Assembly: GCA_010015745.1 (NCBI GenBank)
Contig: ML978346.1
Span: 1-38,906, forward strand
Reading direction: 5' to 3'
Source of the DNA: Setomelanomma holmii
Taxonomy: Eukaryota; Ascomycota; Dothideomycetes; Pleosporales; Phaeosphaeriaceae
Length of the DNA stretch: 38,906 nucleotides
Shown here: piece by piece, positions 29,487-38,906 of the stretch
Layout: every line of letters begins with the position of its first letter
Numbering within the stretch: position 1 is the first letter of the stretch
Notes under the pieces: generated by a model
What the model saw: the letters and a program-made list of their open reading frames with translations, nothing else
Databases searched by the model: none
Told to the model about the DNA's origin: nothing
Translations under genes and position numbers: made by a program

Positions 29487-30353
29487 ATGAAGGTGCGTCG
29501 CTGCTTCTGACGGGACTCGTATTGGCGCTTATTAACATATGATGGGCTTGGAGCTTGTGAGGGAGCGGCTTGAGCTTGTGAACCAGATACCATTTTTGAT
29601 GTCTTCCACTTCTTGTATACCATTTTTGATCTTGTTATGGACCTCTTGTTGCGTTGGTTCCGAGGATGTCTCAGCCTCGTCACGTTTCTATGTTCTTGCC
29701 TAGTCCTGCAGGTGCGGGTGCTAAGCTCGAGAGGCTTCAACGCACTTTCCGCATCTGAAGACCCCGCTCCATCTTCGCTTCACGCACGACGCTCGCACTC
29801 AGAAAGCTTTCATAACAACTTCACTCCGCACTCGTCCCTCACCCTCTCATCACTCTACATCGAGGACGGAGATCTTACGAGACTCACCAGTCGCGTGCAT
29901 GTGTGACGGATCGTCTCTGGCGATCCGATTGGCAGGCATGCAACGCGCACATGTAGTCCTCCAGGACAGCCTGAAAGAGTGTCGCAGGAAAATTTCACTG
30001 GACGCCTCGAGCATTCGATGACGTCAGAAGGCGACAGAAGCAAGCAGCGCAGAACATCCTCAGACACTCAAATCGCAGTAGGCGTGAGCTAGTAGGGCAG
30101 TAGTTTTGACTCTTTGAGGTGAAGAGATAGCAGCCCGGTCAACCAGTGAAGGACTTGGCCCCTCGTGCCCCTCTTCTATAGCTAAGATGGGTTCCTATCG
30201 GCTGCAGACAACCAATAATGTCTTGCCTCAGCCGCGGCACATCCAGAAAGGCGCATATAAACCTTGCTCGTTGCTCACATATCATAGCTAGATAAAAGCC
30301 ATCGGTCTTACTATACAGCAACTTGCGTCGCTGGCCACACTCAGCGCCGCAGA
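29487..30353. other. Intergenic region with HET gene promoter
   Basis: No gene is supported in these 867 bp. A 14-bp direct repeat ATACCATTTTTGAT occurs at 29587-29600 and 29617-29630, 30 bp apart. A TATA box (CATATAAA, 30254-30261) lies about 93 bp upstream of the HET gene's ATG. Confidence 0.5.
30254..30261 (+). promoter_or_regulatory. TATA box of HET-domain gene
   Basis: CATATAAA in a GC-rich local context (AGGCGCATATAAACC), 93 bp before the ATG at 30354. Confidence 0.55.
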
Positions 30354-32228
30354 ATGCAGCCTTACTCTTACCGTCGCCTGGCCAAGGACACGATCCGACT
30401 CCTAGGCCTTCGCGACACTACTTCGCCTACCTTCTCTGGAACTCTCCGAACATTCAGTCTCCGTGAGGCGCCCGAGTATTATTGCCTTAGTTACACATGG
30501 GGTACGCAGAGCGAAGACGTTGAGATACAGATAGACGGGCAATGGCTCTACGTGAGGCCCAGCCTCGTCGACACTCTTCACCGACTACAAGAGTTGGCAG
30601 CAGATGGTTCATCATCAGACCTCAAAGTCGAGTGGGTGTGGATTGATAGAGTTTGTGTCAATCAGGATGACGTCGAAGAGCGATCTGACCAGGTCAGATG
30701 CATGGGTACGATCTACTCTCGAGGCGCTAGAACACTCATTTGGGCTGGACCTGACTTGCACGGATGTTCTGCAGCCTGGACGTTAATCGATCGGATATAT
30801 GATCTTTGCAAGAACGAAAATCCAAAAGCCAAATATCTCGCCGATATTCCACTCAGAATGTACTCGGACCAAGATCATGCAGATACAGAGCTTCCGCCAT
30901 GGGATGACAAGCTCTGGGACCACTTGAGGGGCTTGTTCACTCTGCCGTGGTTTACGAGGACGTGGATCATCCAGGAGGTGGCACTTTCAGCCAAAGATCC
31001 ACTTATACTTCACGGAAAACACATGTACTCATGGGAGCGACTCGGATGGGCAGCATCCTGGTTAAGACGAAAGGGGTACTTGCGATTGAGCCAGATACCA
31101 GATCAATTGCAAAATTGCGACACCATATCCAACATCCGGAGATCTCGAAATCATTGGCGCTTGGACGCACTGTTAGCTACCACCTCAGTAAAGTTCAAGT
31201 CTAGCGATCAGAGAGATAAGATCTATGGCCTGCTAGGTTTGGCTGCTGAGGCCCTGGGCACAGGCGGCCTACCAGATGCCTTACTTCCCGATTACAAGCT
31301 GGATGTATGGGAAGTGTACACAAAGATTGTGATGTACTTCCTACGAGAGTATCGGACACTTCCGACTCTAGCTCTGGCGAGCGGCATTTGGGGAGACAAA
31401 GCTCGAGAACAACACACACATCAGTACGAATTGTTACCAACCTGGGTGCCGAATTGGAGCGACTGTTGCGTGTCAAACTCGGAACACACCAAAGGATTCT
31501 CCTGGCTCCTCTACTCTGCCACCGGAGACGCCACGAAGTTTGAATTTCCCGAGCATTCCGATGCTTCAGCCGGTCTCCTCGCCAAGGTCTTAGACTCTCG
31601 TCAGGAATCGGTACTTCGAGTGAAAGGACTGATGGCTGATACCATCGTTAGCGTGGCTCCTTTCAACGAAGACAGTCCGGCAATGGAGCAAGAATCGATT
31701 TTGGAGGCTTGGATCATGACCGTACAGTCTCTTTGGGAGACAAGAGCTTCTGAGTGTATACTTTCGTTTATCAAGGCCAGCACTGCAGAACAGAACCGCC
31801 TCAGCGGCAAGTCTGCAGAGGCTATTCAGGCAGATGGATCGGCGTATCTGCTTGACATTCTTACAACGGATACAACACGAGAAACAGGAGCAGCTGCCCA
31901 GAGCAGCCTTGAAGAGATGATGGAGGTCTTAAGAGCCCTTTCTCATGGAGGGGATCCGGCTTCGTACCTCTCCTTGGCTAGAAACTTCTGTCACAATAGG
32001 TCCTTCGTAGTCACGTCAAATGGTCGCATTGGCATCGTCCCTTTGGGCACTCAGCCAGGAGATGTAGTCGCGGTCATCTTTGGTGGAGGAGTGCCGTACG
32101 TGATTCGAAAAGACAACGATCATTTCTTGTTGGTTGGCGAGTCATATATTCACGGGCTGGTGAGTGGCGAGGCAATTCGGGAATGGCGTGAGGGAAAGCT
32201 GGATGAAGAAGTGCTTGAGTTTCGCTAG
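30354..32228 (+). CDS. HET-domain (heterokaryon incompatibility) protein
   Basis: Intronless, 624 residues from the ATG at 30354. The HET domain is clear: EYYCLSYTWG (about 41-50), DGQWLYVRPSLVDTLHRL, WVWIDRVCVNQDDVEERSDQV (about 95-114; the usual Ala/Ser before ICINQ is Arg here), GTIYSRGARTLIWAG, and then a long C-terminal region with LPWFTRTWIIQEV and RDKIYGLLGLA. HET proteins trigger or regulate cell death on fusion of unlike strains; allele specificity usually resides outside the domain. The last 100 residues (RSFVVTSNGRIGIVPLGTQPGDVVAVIFGG) match the common C-terminal module of these proteins. The frame is intact, unlike most genes to its right. Confidence 0.93.
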   Translation: MQPYSYRRLAKDTIRLLGLRDTTSPTFSGTLRTFSLREAPEYYCLSYTWGTQSEDVEIQIDGQWLYVRPSLVDTLHRLQELAADGSSSDLKVEWVWIDRVCVNQDDVEERSDQVRCMGTIYSRGARTLIWAGPDLHGCSAAWTLIDRIYDLCKNENPKAKYLADIPLRMYSDQDHADTELPPWDDKLWDHLRGLFTLPWFTRTWIIQEVALSAKDPLILHGKHMYSWERLGWAASWLRRKGYLRLSQIPDQLQNCDTISNIRRSRNHWRLDALLATTSVKFKSSDQRDKIYGLLGLAAEALGTGGLPDALLPDYKLDVWEVYTKIVMYFLREYRTLPTLALASGIWGDKAREQHTHQYELLPTWVPNWSDCCVSNSEHTKGFSWLLYSATGDATKFEFPEHSDASAGLLAKVLDSRQESVLRVKGLMADTIVSVAPFNEDSPAMEQESILEAWIMTVQSLWETRASECILSFIKASTAEQNRLSGKSAEAIQADGSAYLLDILTTDTTRETGAAAQSSLEEMMEVLRALSHGGDPASYLSLARNFCHNRSFVVTSNGRIGIVPLGTQPGDVVAVIFGGGVPYVIRKDNDHFLLVGESYIHGLVSGEAIREWREGKLDEEVLEFR

Positions 32229-32480
32229 CTTTGAGATAACCTTTCTGCTGCAAGTCTCTCACGCCTAAATTCAATCGATTATTGGACGATCACTTCAACT
32301 TCGTGTATGAGTTCTTGTTTTGCTTCTACTTATGCTACATTATGCCTTGGAAAGTGGGGGTGGCGCAGTCAACATGCATGGAAGAAGGCAATTTCACTCT
32401 TTTTCGTCAAAGTACAACACTACCTCGATATACCGTCCTCATCTTGACTCTCAATCCTTCACCACACGACCACAATACCA

Positions 32481-33395
32481 ATGTCGCTCTTCGCATTTCC
32501 AGCCTTGACCGCTGGCCCTCCCTCCCGTCGAAACTGGTACCAAGAGCTTCTGGACCACCCCGACTGCCACGGCCCGCAACAAGTATTCGAAGCCTATTCC
32601 TCTCACCGGGACGCCTATCTCTCCAAAAGCTTAGCAACATTCACATCCCCCCACAATCCCGTTTCCCCCGACCAAGCCCTCCTCTCCCACCTGCAGCGTC
32701 TCTCCAACACCCAGCATCCCAGTGAATCATCAACTTCAGACCTTGCCAATTTCGAAGTAAACTGTCTCGGATTTTCAGCTCGACCCTCGCCCGCCGTCAT
32801 ATCCACGATCCATACCATCCAATCCCACATCACGGCCCTAGTAGGCCAAGATTTCTACCCCATGCCAGCGGAACATTTACACATCGCAATACTCGAGCTC
32901 GCACACCGACATACACTATCCTACCTCTATACCATCTCCGCATCCGTCGGGCCAGCACGCTTGCAAAAAATGCTCGATTTGATAAACACATGCCCGAGCA
33001 AGCCGCGCTTAGTTTCGCCGCGCCTGTCGCTTGATGTCATGGGCGTAGCTTTGACGTTCTTACCATCGACGAAGCAGGAGTATACGTATCATCACTTGCG
33101 CGCTGAGATGCACGCCATAGCCCTTGAAAGCGGGGAAAAGTTTGACATGTGTTATACGGCGCCTAGTGCGCATGTTACGGTGGGAAGGTTTGTGGGGAAC
33201 GGGTTTTGTGAAGAGGGGGAGAAGAGACGGGTGTTTATTGAGCTGGTTGAGGAAATTAATGAGGAGTTGGGCAGGGATGGGGGGAAGGAGGATGGGTGGG
33301 TATTGTGTGAGGAGGGAGGGATGGAGTTGCAGGCGGGGTATCTGAAGTATGGGGTTGATAGGGAGAAGGCCGATATGTTGGGTAGGGAAGTATGA
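32481..33395 (+). CDS. 2H-phosphoesterase-like protein
   Basis: Single exon, 304 residues from the ATG at 32481 (MSLFAFPALTAG). The protein has the layout of the fungal RNA ligase / cyclic nucleotide phosphodiesterase-like group. The two expected histidine motifs are HLHIAILEL (H-x-A at about 134-136, where Thr/Ser is usual) and AHVTVGRF (intact H-x-T at about 230-232). These residues would act on 2',3'-cyclic phosphates. The replaced hydroxyl residue may weaken activity or indicate another substrate. The start of the coding strand is strongly C-rich and the end strongly G-rich. Confidence 0.7.
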   Translation: MSLFAFPALTAGPPSRRNWYQELLDHPDCHGPQQVFEAYSSHRDAYLSKSLATFTSPHNPVSPDQALLSHLQRLSNTQHPSESSTSDLANFEVNCLGFSARPSPAVISTIHTIQSHITALVGQDFYPMPAEHLHIAILELAHRHTLSYLYTISASVGPARLQKMLDLINTCPSKPRLVSPRLSLDVMGVALTFLPSTKQEYTYHHLRAEMHAIALESGEKFDMCYTAPSAHVTVGRFVGNGFCEEGEKRRVFIELVEEINEELGRDGGKEDGWVLCEEGGMELQAGYLKYGVDREKADMLGREV

Positions 33396-33463
33396 ATTCA
33401 CTGAACACGAAGTGTTCGCAGTGTTAGAAGATAAATTTCTCAGATCTACATATTACTTCCCAA

Positions 33464-34212
33464 CTAGTCTGAGCTTTTTCGTCCACGTTGTTTCTGGATC
33501 CTGATCGGTGTTTGGTGTGTGTCCTTGCATTTCACGCTGGGATTTGGTCTGGGTATGCTTGAGAGTGTCTCTTGATCGGAACGATCAGCAATTGCAACTG
33601 GCAATGATCTTGAATCGCTGTTGAACAGCTCTATTCCATTCACAGTGACATGGTTCGTAACGGGCTGGACTTGGGGCTCGGTGATGCGAGCTGATGCTGC
33701 ACGCCTTAGGTTGGTCATCCTGCTGGCTCGTGATAGCTCGATACGGCTAAGTGTTTCGAAATGCAATGGGGAACTGTGCTTCTCACAAGTGGACTTGTTT
33801 CTGGATTTGAGCCAGTTGTTATGAGCAGTTTTGACGAAATGTGCAAATTGGTCCTCGTCTCGGGATTGGGTACTGGTCGATAGTGCAGCGGCCACAACTA
33901 ATTTCCCTTCTCCTCTGCCATGAGCGGTACCGGGTATGTTTTCCTAATCATACCATTATGTAGGAGCTTATCGGATGTCTGATGCGCTCTGGTATCGTGA
34001 TTTCTCTTGTCTTGCACCTCAGTGACGGATGTATACCCGTTGTTCACGCATGCAGTAAGCGATTCTCGGACGACTTCTTCTCGGAGTCCGCGGCGGTAGA
34101 TCAAATTTAGCTGGTTGAATTCTTGCCAGCCATATAGCGGACATATGTTATCCAGTATCTAGTCCTTTTCGTCTACGATGTTCGTCAGCTTGTCTTGCTT
34201 CATGGCTCTCAT
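33464..34212 (-). pseudogene. Doubtful broken gene, unknown product
   Basis: On the minus strand an ATG at 34212 opens a short frame that meets a TAG at 34159-34161. The same frame then continues open through GWQEFNQLNLIYRRGLREEVV. A GT-AG intron at 33898-33953 joins it in phase to a 143-codon frame (AALSTSTQSRDEDQFAHFVK) ending at 33464. The in-phase join hints at a real former gene, but no family motif is recognisable and the whole may be chance. An unseen upstream intron could also bypass the TAG. Confidence 0.25.
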
Positions 34213-35488
34213 GGACTTGAATAGTCATTGGACACATACATCTATCAACGGTTTCCTGATCTCATCTGATCTTGTCGTAACCAATAAGCTGAATCGAAGG
34301 ACTGTTAAGACATTAGCACTGCTGTGATGCATGCAAGCAATGCAGCGCAGCGCAGCTTGCTGCAGTACGAGATGCATACAGAGACTTCCTATAACGAAAT
34401 TGTTGCGATGTTTGTCTTTCTGGGTTTTATGTAGCATGCAAGGGGCAGCTCAGCTTCGTTAAAGTGGGCGTGGTGGGCACGACTTTGTGGCTGCCGAACC
34501 CCGCAATGTCTGCCGATTGTCCTTGTAAGATCGATCTCTCCGAAGTCGTCCAAGCATCCCCTTGCACCCACCAGAGATCTCACGTCCTTCATGCTTACTG
34601 CTTGATGCTTGATGCTTTGGTCTAACTTGCTGGTCTCATTACTCCCCTGAAAAACGGATTACTGAACTGTGTTCACGACGCCATGCGCACCCTGGCTATC
34701 TTCGCCGCGAATATCTTCGGCCTGAATCAACTTTGTTCTATACTCCCTCTACACCAAATTGGTCGTGGTGAGACTCTGAGCGCGCGGATTCAGCATTGTT
34801 ACGATTAGGGATCGCTGCAAGCCTTGGTCGTTGTCATTCAGATGTACCAACGAAGTTGGCAACAGCGTATAACACACCACACTATGCCGCTCCGCTTCGC
34901 ATTTCTACCTGCGGAGCACGTTCGTATCCGAGGCTGTATTATATCATTAACAGAGACAACGTTACTCTAGCTTTGCAATGAGAATGCTTCGATTCTCCAG
35001 AAGCCAAAGGCTGAAGAGTGGACGAGTGATGCAGCATGCTGCCGTTTGTACGAGACGAAAGTGGCGACCCCGTCACCCCGCCATCCTTCAGCCTTCCAAT
35101 TCTGGCTGCGCAGACTCTCCATCAAGCAATTAATGACCACAAAAGTCTATACCTTCGCAACCAGAGCTGTTTTTCAAGCTGCAAGATCTGCTGAGATGAT
35201 TGCGGGTTGCGGGAAGCAGTGTAGCGCCGTCGTTCAGCCTGCAGGTTGGGTAAGTCGATAAACTCTACTGGACAAAATAGCTCTGCACGCATTTGATGAG
35301 ATGGTCTTACAAGGTTCAAATTTCAAAAGACTCCTTTTGATGGGTTCCACGACCTTTGCTCACCCTGTTAGAGTTCCCATCTTCGCTCGGACGACTTTTA
35401 AGTTCGTGATAGCGAGACTGGCAAGAGGAAACCCCCTCTCGAACTTGGATGTCAGCCTATTGAGGCTAGTCTCATTGGCTAATTTCGA
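34213..35488. other. Gene-poor region
   Basis: I see no supportable gene in about 1.3 kb. It contains short repeats (GCTTGAT copies near 34600) and a GCAAGC...GCTTGC imperfect hairpin near 34330-34360. Confidence 0.4.
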
Positions 35489-35496
35489 CTATATAT
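35489..35496 (+). promoter_or_regulatory. TATA box upstream of the disrupted gene
   Basis: CTATATAT followed by a C/A/T-rich leader (35500-35640), as for an expressed fungal gene. It suggests that the disrupted frame downstream once had a proper promoter. Confidence 0.4.
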
Positions 35497-35639
35497 CGTG
35501 CTCATTCTCCACAACTTGTAATACAACCAACACTTCTTATTCTTCACTCAACAGCCCTGTACAGGCTTAAAAGTTCAGCTCTCAACACATCTTCCAGGTC
35601 ACCCACCTCACGGTCAAGGTCTACTTCAAAGAAAGGGAA

Positions 35640-36897
35640 TTGTCGCACTTGAGTCTTTGGTCTCTTCTCGTTCTCGAAGCGTCATCAGCTGCCGAAGAGC
35701 TGACAGCAAGGTGTCTTTATCATGTATGTCGCCGTGCCCCTACGAGATCTCCCACCGAAACCTTCGAACCTTCGTCTCACCTAAGAGGGCTTGTCTATGA
35801 AAGATCTTTCGAGGGATACGCTAATCGATACTGGGTTTTACATCTGCGAGATGCCGCACACTTCAGGCTTGACCTTGGAAATTATACAGATCGCAAATCT
35901 ACGGTCAACATGTTGGGGTCGATCTGTAGCTTTCTGAGCAACCCATTTGCTGTAGCTTTCTGGATTCAAGGATTCTACGGCCAGTTAGCAACAATACCTA
36001 CATGGATTAAGGAATGGGCAAGCCGGATCTCAAGCGAACACTCAAATTGTATGCAAGAGACGGCCAAGCGCCTTCTCGAATTTTCCATCCATCTCAAGAC
36101 GATAGATAAAGAATGGGGTTGGAAACTTCGCCAGGATCCATCTCTGATATGGACCGACGTGCCTATCTTCTCTAACATTGGACTTCTAGCTGAGATAAGG
36201 AAGGTAGTTGGAACGGAGCTTGTCACGAACATGGAGCCATTCGCCCAAACACACGATAATGGGGACGCCATTCGCCCAAACACACGATAATGGGGACGCC
36301 ATTCGATGTTTGAGTACAATTTCTTCCCTTACTAGCGATGGAGCCATCATGGCCACGCTGAACATCTACCATTCATCGTCGTTCGAGCGATTCTGGAAAT
36401 CGACCGACCCAAATACTGCCTACAAAAAAGCAGAAAGATATTGCTCTGGTTGGACAGCCAAGTATGCAATCTGTTCAACCGAATCTAAAGCCCGTATAGC
36501 AAATGCCAGTTTTGCTCTTCTGGAATCAGAGATACGTATTCTTATTCGGCAGTCCTTCCGTCAAGACCCATACAGACCAGGAAGCGCTACGCTATATAGC
36601 GAGCAGGACGGAATGAGCTTCGACACTTCGTTCGCCTTGGCTATAGGTCCTGAATGTCTCGCCTCCACCATTCTTCGAACAATTTATACAATCACACCAG
36701 GAGATTCACCGGCCAAATATACCAGTGAATCCTTCGTCCTACCGTTAGGATCTCTGGTACATTTCGCGACTAGGTGGGGCTCTCATCTAGGCACCTTTGA
36801 TCCGGTTGACTTTGCATTACTACCGCCCAATTGTTGGGTTGCCAACCCAACAAAGACACTTCATGTCAGTAGTTCAGGTGGATTTGTATTCTTATAG
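35640..36897 (+). pseudogene. Unknown protein gene disrupted by a 31-bp tandem duplication
   Basis: Two open frames (35640-36290 and 36208-36897) overlap exactly where a 31-bp unit is repeated twice (36236-36297). Since 31 is not a multiple of three, the duplication shifts the frame; with one copy the two frames would be continuous over about 1.2 kb. I do not recognise the product. It has segments such as VNMLGSICSFLSNPFAVAFW, GLLAEIRKVVGTELV and, downstream, SFERFWKSTDPNTAYKKAER and FVLPLGSLVHFATRW. The 5' start is unclear: the frame begins without an ATG, and the nearest ATG (35722) is in another frame that stops at 35782, which may be a second lesion or an unrecognised splice. An assembly error is an alternative for the duplication. 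Confidence 0.6.
36236..36305 (+). repeat. 31-bp tandem repeat, 2.26 copies
   Basis: A unit starting GCCATTCGCCCAAACACACG is perfectly duplicated (36236-36266, 36267-36297) and followed by 8 bp of a third copy (GCCATTCG). Perfect identity implies a recent event. Confidence 0.95.
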
Positions 36898-36954
36898 CAT
36901 ACAATTCGATCAATCTGCAAGCAATCTGCAATCAAGCAACTTATAAAACGTCAC

Positions 36955-37034
36955 CAATCAACTCAACTTAAGCAAGCTCTCTTAAAGGCACCAATCAAGT
37001 TAACTTAGTGAGCGCAGATTGATTGAGTTGATTG
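36955..37034. repeat. 12-bp inverted repeat
   Basis: CAATCAACTCAA (36955-36966) and its reverse complement TTGAGTTGATTG (37023-37034) flank about 56 bp that also contain a near-direct copy (CCAATCAAGTTAACTTAG). The words ATCAATCTGC recur outside the arms. It may be the edge of a small mobile element or a terminator-like hairpin. Confidence 0.45.
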
Positions 37035-37076
37035 TTGGCAAGTCTGTGGGTTGGCTGGCGCGACTGGTACACTTAA

Positions 37077-38024
37077 ACCATCTCTTTTAGTGGTACAGGG
37101 GTATACATCGCATTTGCAGACTACCAAATGCCATGCATAACACACTTGGCAATTTTTGAGATTGTCCGAGAGCCAGAACTCAGCGCTCGTCTTCTTAGGT
37201 CTACAGCGATTCGGAGCGGTCCTCCGCGGGTGAGAGAAGTCGCGTTTCACAACAAATCGCCGTTTGTCGCTTTGCTGTCTGAGAACAAGACTTGGGTGTG
37301 GGATTTACGTAAAGGCAAGTAACGAACTCGCCCAAAAACGCCCCTTTCGCCGCTGACATCCGTCATAGATGATGCTGAGCCCGTATGCCTTCCAACAAGG
37401 TATGATGGACGTCACCAGCCTGCTCGAGTCTATGAGTCTTTGAAGTTCTCTGCCTGCGGCATGTATCTTCTCGCACGCAACAGAAACGACGTGGAGGTAT
37501 TACCGGTTCCGAAGGACATGCTAGCCCCGCAGCCCATTGCGCACCCCGCGCATTCGGAAACTCGCCAAGTTTCGACGAGCACTACTTTAACCACGCCGAG
37601 GGACGACCCGTAAGACCTTCAGCACACTGGGCTGCGTCCTGGAGATCTTCTTGCGGAGTCGCACATTGTGGAGATTGACAATCAGTCGAACTACTCAAAC
37701 GCTCTCCTTGTCATGACCACCGATAATGAGCTCAAGGTCGAGTCAGTAAGACCAGAGATGTCCAAATACAGAGAACATCTCCATATTTTGTCATTGCCGC
37801 AATTATTCAGTACCGAAAACACTGCTGTCAGTCTTCAGATTCTCATATCTTCGACAGACTCGTTGCGGGTTATCTTTGGTAAGCGGGCAGCAGAAAGCTA
37901 CAGTCTCAGTGACGGCAAGCAAGGGCAATTTCCGTTAATTGTAGAAAGGAAGCTTGCGTCCATTGCTCATATCGAGGGGGGTGTACCTCCTCGTTCATCT
38001 GTACTTGAAGATAGGACCCCTTGA
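37077..38024 (+). pseudogene. Beta-propeller C-terminal remnant of a WD/NLR-like gene
   Basis: A frame open from 37077 (after a TAA) runs ISFSGTGVYIAFADYQ, then a propeller blade REVAFHNKSPFVALLSEN and TWVWDLRK. It is joined by a GC-AG intron (37315-37368; G|GCAAGT, branch CGCTGACATC) to DDAEPVCLPTRYDG and a further blade (LKFSACGMYLLARNRNDVEVL). A TAA at 37611-37613 then interrupts the frame, which continues open to 38024 with LLVMTTDNELKVESV. FSxxGxYIA-type blades resemble the C-terminal propellers of fungal NACHT/WD and related NLR proteins. There is no N-terminal effector or NACHT part in the window, so this is a truncated, broken copy. The TAA could derive from CAA by a C-to-T change. 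Confidence 0.6.
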
Positions 38025-38164
38025 AAAAGGCCTAGGCTGTACATTGGCGACTTTAGTAATGTGTTGGATAGCGGTACCGTAGTGCCTGGCCGTCCGAGCC
38101 ACCCGGCCGTTCGAGCCCACCCCACCTAGACGACAACCAAACTTCAACAAGCGATAACTCCACC

Positions 38165-38830
38165 AATGTGAGCTCAATTGAGGCTGCGCTTGCAGCTATA
38201 GAATCTCTGAGGCCTGGTGAAAAGCTTAGCTATCGTCAGATTGCAATAGAGTATCACTGCAATCGTACAACGCTTGCGCAAAGACACCAGGGCCGTGCAG
38301 GCTCACGCAGTATTATGGCAGAAAATTAACAGGCTCTCCACCTCTAGCAAGAGCAGGAGCTTCTACGATATATCAAACAGCTCACCGAGCGAGGCTTACC
38401 ACCTACCTGAGTTATGATACGACGCTTTGCCTCAGATATCGCGAAAAGAGAGCTAGGAAAAGGCTGGGTTGATCGTTATATCAAGCGACACAAGGTTGAT
38501 CTCATCTCACACTGGGCAACTGGAATTGATCGATCGCGCCACCAGGTTGACTCTCAGTCAAAGTATAGCCTCTACTTTGAACTCCTACGCAGTAAGATCA
38601 GCTAATACAATATTGAGCCTCGCCACACGTACAATATAGACGAGAAGGGCTTTATGCTAGGAGTCCTTACTCGTTCGAAGCGGGTGTTCAGCAAGAGGAT
38701 GTATGAGAAGGGGAAGATCAAGGCTCATATTCAGGATGGCAATCAAGAGTGGATAACGCTGCTAGCCTCTATATGCGCGGATGGATCTGCTCTCAATCCT
38801 GCAATCATATATGTAAGCCCAGGGCACCTT
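38165..38830 (+). mobile_element. Degenerate Fot1/pogo (Tc1-mariner) transposase remnant
   Basis: One reading frame across this interval matches the fungal Fot1/pogo transposase layout: an N-terminal HTH (IEAALAAIESLRPGEKLSYR, then QIAIEYHCNRTTLAQRHQGR), a Tc5-type HTH (GKGWVDRYIKRHKVDLISHW, TGIDRSRHQ), and the start of the DDE domain (HTYNIDEKGFMLGVLTRSKRVF, DGNQEWITLLASICADGSALNPAIIY). It carries at least four in-frame stops: TAA 38327-38329, TAG 38345-38347, TGA 38408-38410 and TAA 38603-38605. All can be produced by C-to-T at CAA, CAG or CGA. Homology ends abruptly near 38812-38830, after which the sequence differs. It is therefore truncated as well as mutated. I give no restored sequence. 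Confidence 0.88.
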
Positions 38831-38906
38831 GCATGGTCACGTGGATCATCCACCAGCCAATCAGCCCACCACTTCATGTATATAAGCTTAGGCTACGGAC
38901 ATCTCA

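Noticed and set aside
29613..29906. 97-codon plus-strand frame between the LRR and HET genes
   Set aside because: Not ATG-led in a gene-like context, low-complexity Leu/Ser content, and lies in a spacer with repeated words.

Overview
The window is nuclear DNA of a filamentous ascomycete (Pezizomycotina, most likely Dothideomycetes; the class is inferred). Evidence: compact genes, 47-99 nt introns with GT(GC)...CTAAC/CTGAC...AG signals, Zn2Cys6 and HET-domain proteins, an HRI1-family protein, and a Fot1/pogo transposase remnant whose stop codons fit C-to-T (RIP-like) mutation. The exon models below were built by hand from splice signals, phase and family motifs.

Left part (1.3-11.2 kb): a likely catabolic gene cluster. 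It holds a 2,6-dihydroxypyridine-hydroxylase-like FAD monooxygenase (-), a DAL5/TNA1-type anion transporter (-, 12 exons including a 12-nt microexon), a dienelactone hydrolase family enzyme (+), a short-chain dehydrogenase (+) and a Zn2Cys6 regulator (+, with a GC-AG intron inside the zinc cluster). A natural reading is uptake, hydroxylation, hydrolysis and oxidoreduction of an aromatic or N-heterocyclic acid under a local regulator. The transporter and hydrolase share a 520-bp divergent promoter that carries a CGG-N10-CCG inverted repeat.

Middle part (11.6-29.5 kb): mostly conserved housekeeping genes. In order: a small CCCH zinc-finger protein, a UPF0303/HbpS-like protein, a secreted or wall-associated Rds1-type ferritin-like protein, TRM1 (with a possible CUG-initiated mitochondrial isoform), a PPxY-bearing membrane protein, an HRI1-family protein, ribosomal protein eL13, a coiled-coil protein and an LRRC40-like leucine-rich repeat protein. 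Several of these genes switch from a C-rich to a G-rich coding strand part-way through.

Right part (29.5-38.9 kb): accessory and degenerating. An intact HET-domain gene and a 2H-phosphoesterase-like gene are followed by a doubtful broken ORF, an unknown gene disrupted by a 31-bp tandem duplication, a beta-propeller (NLR/WD-like) C-terminal remnant with an in-frame stop, and a RIP-like Fot1/pogo transposase remnant close to the window end.
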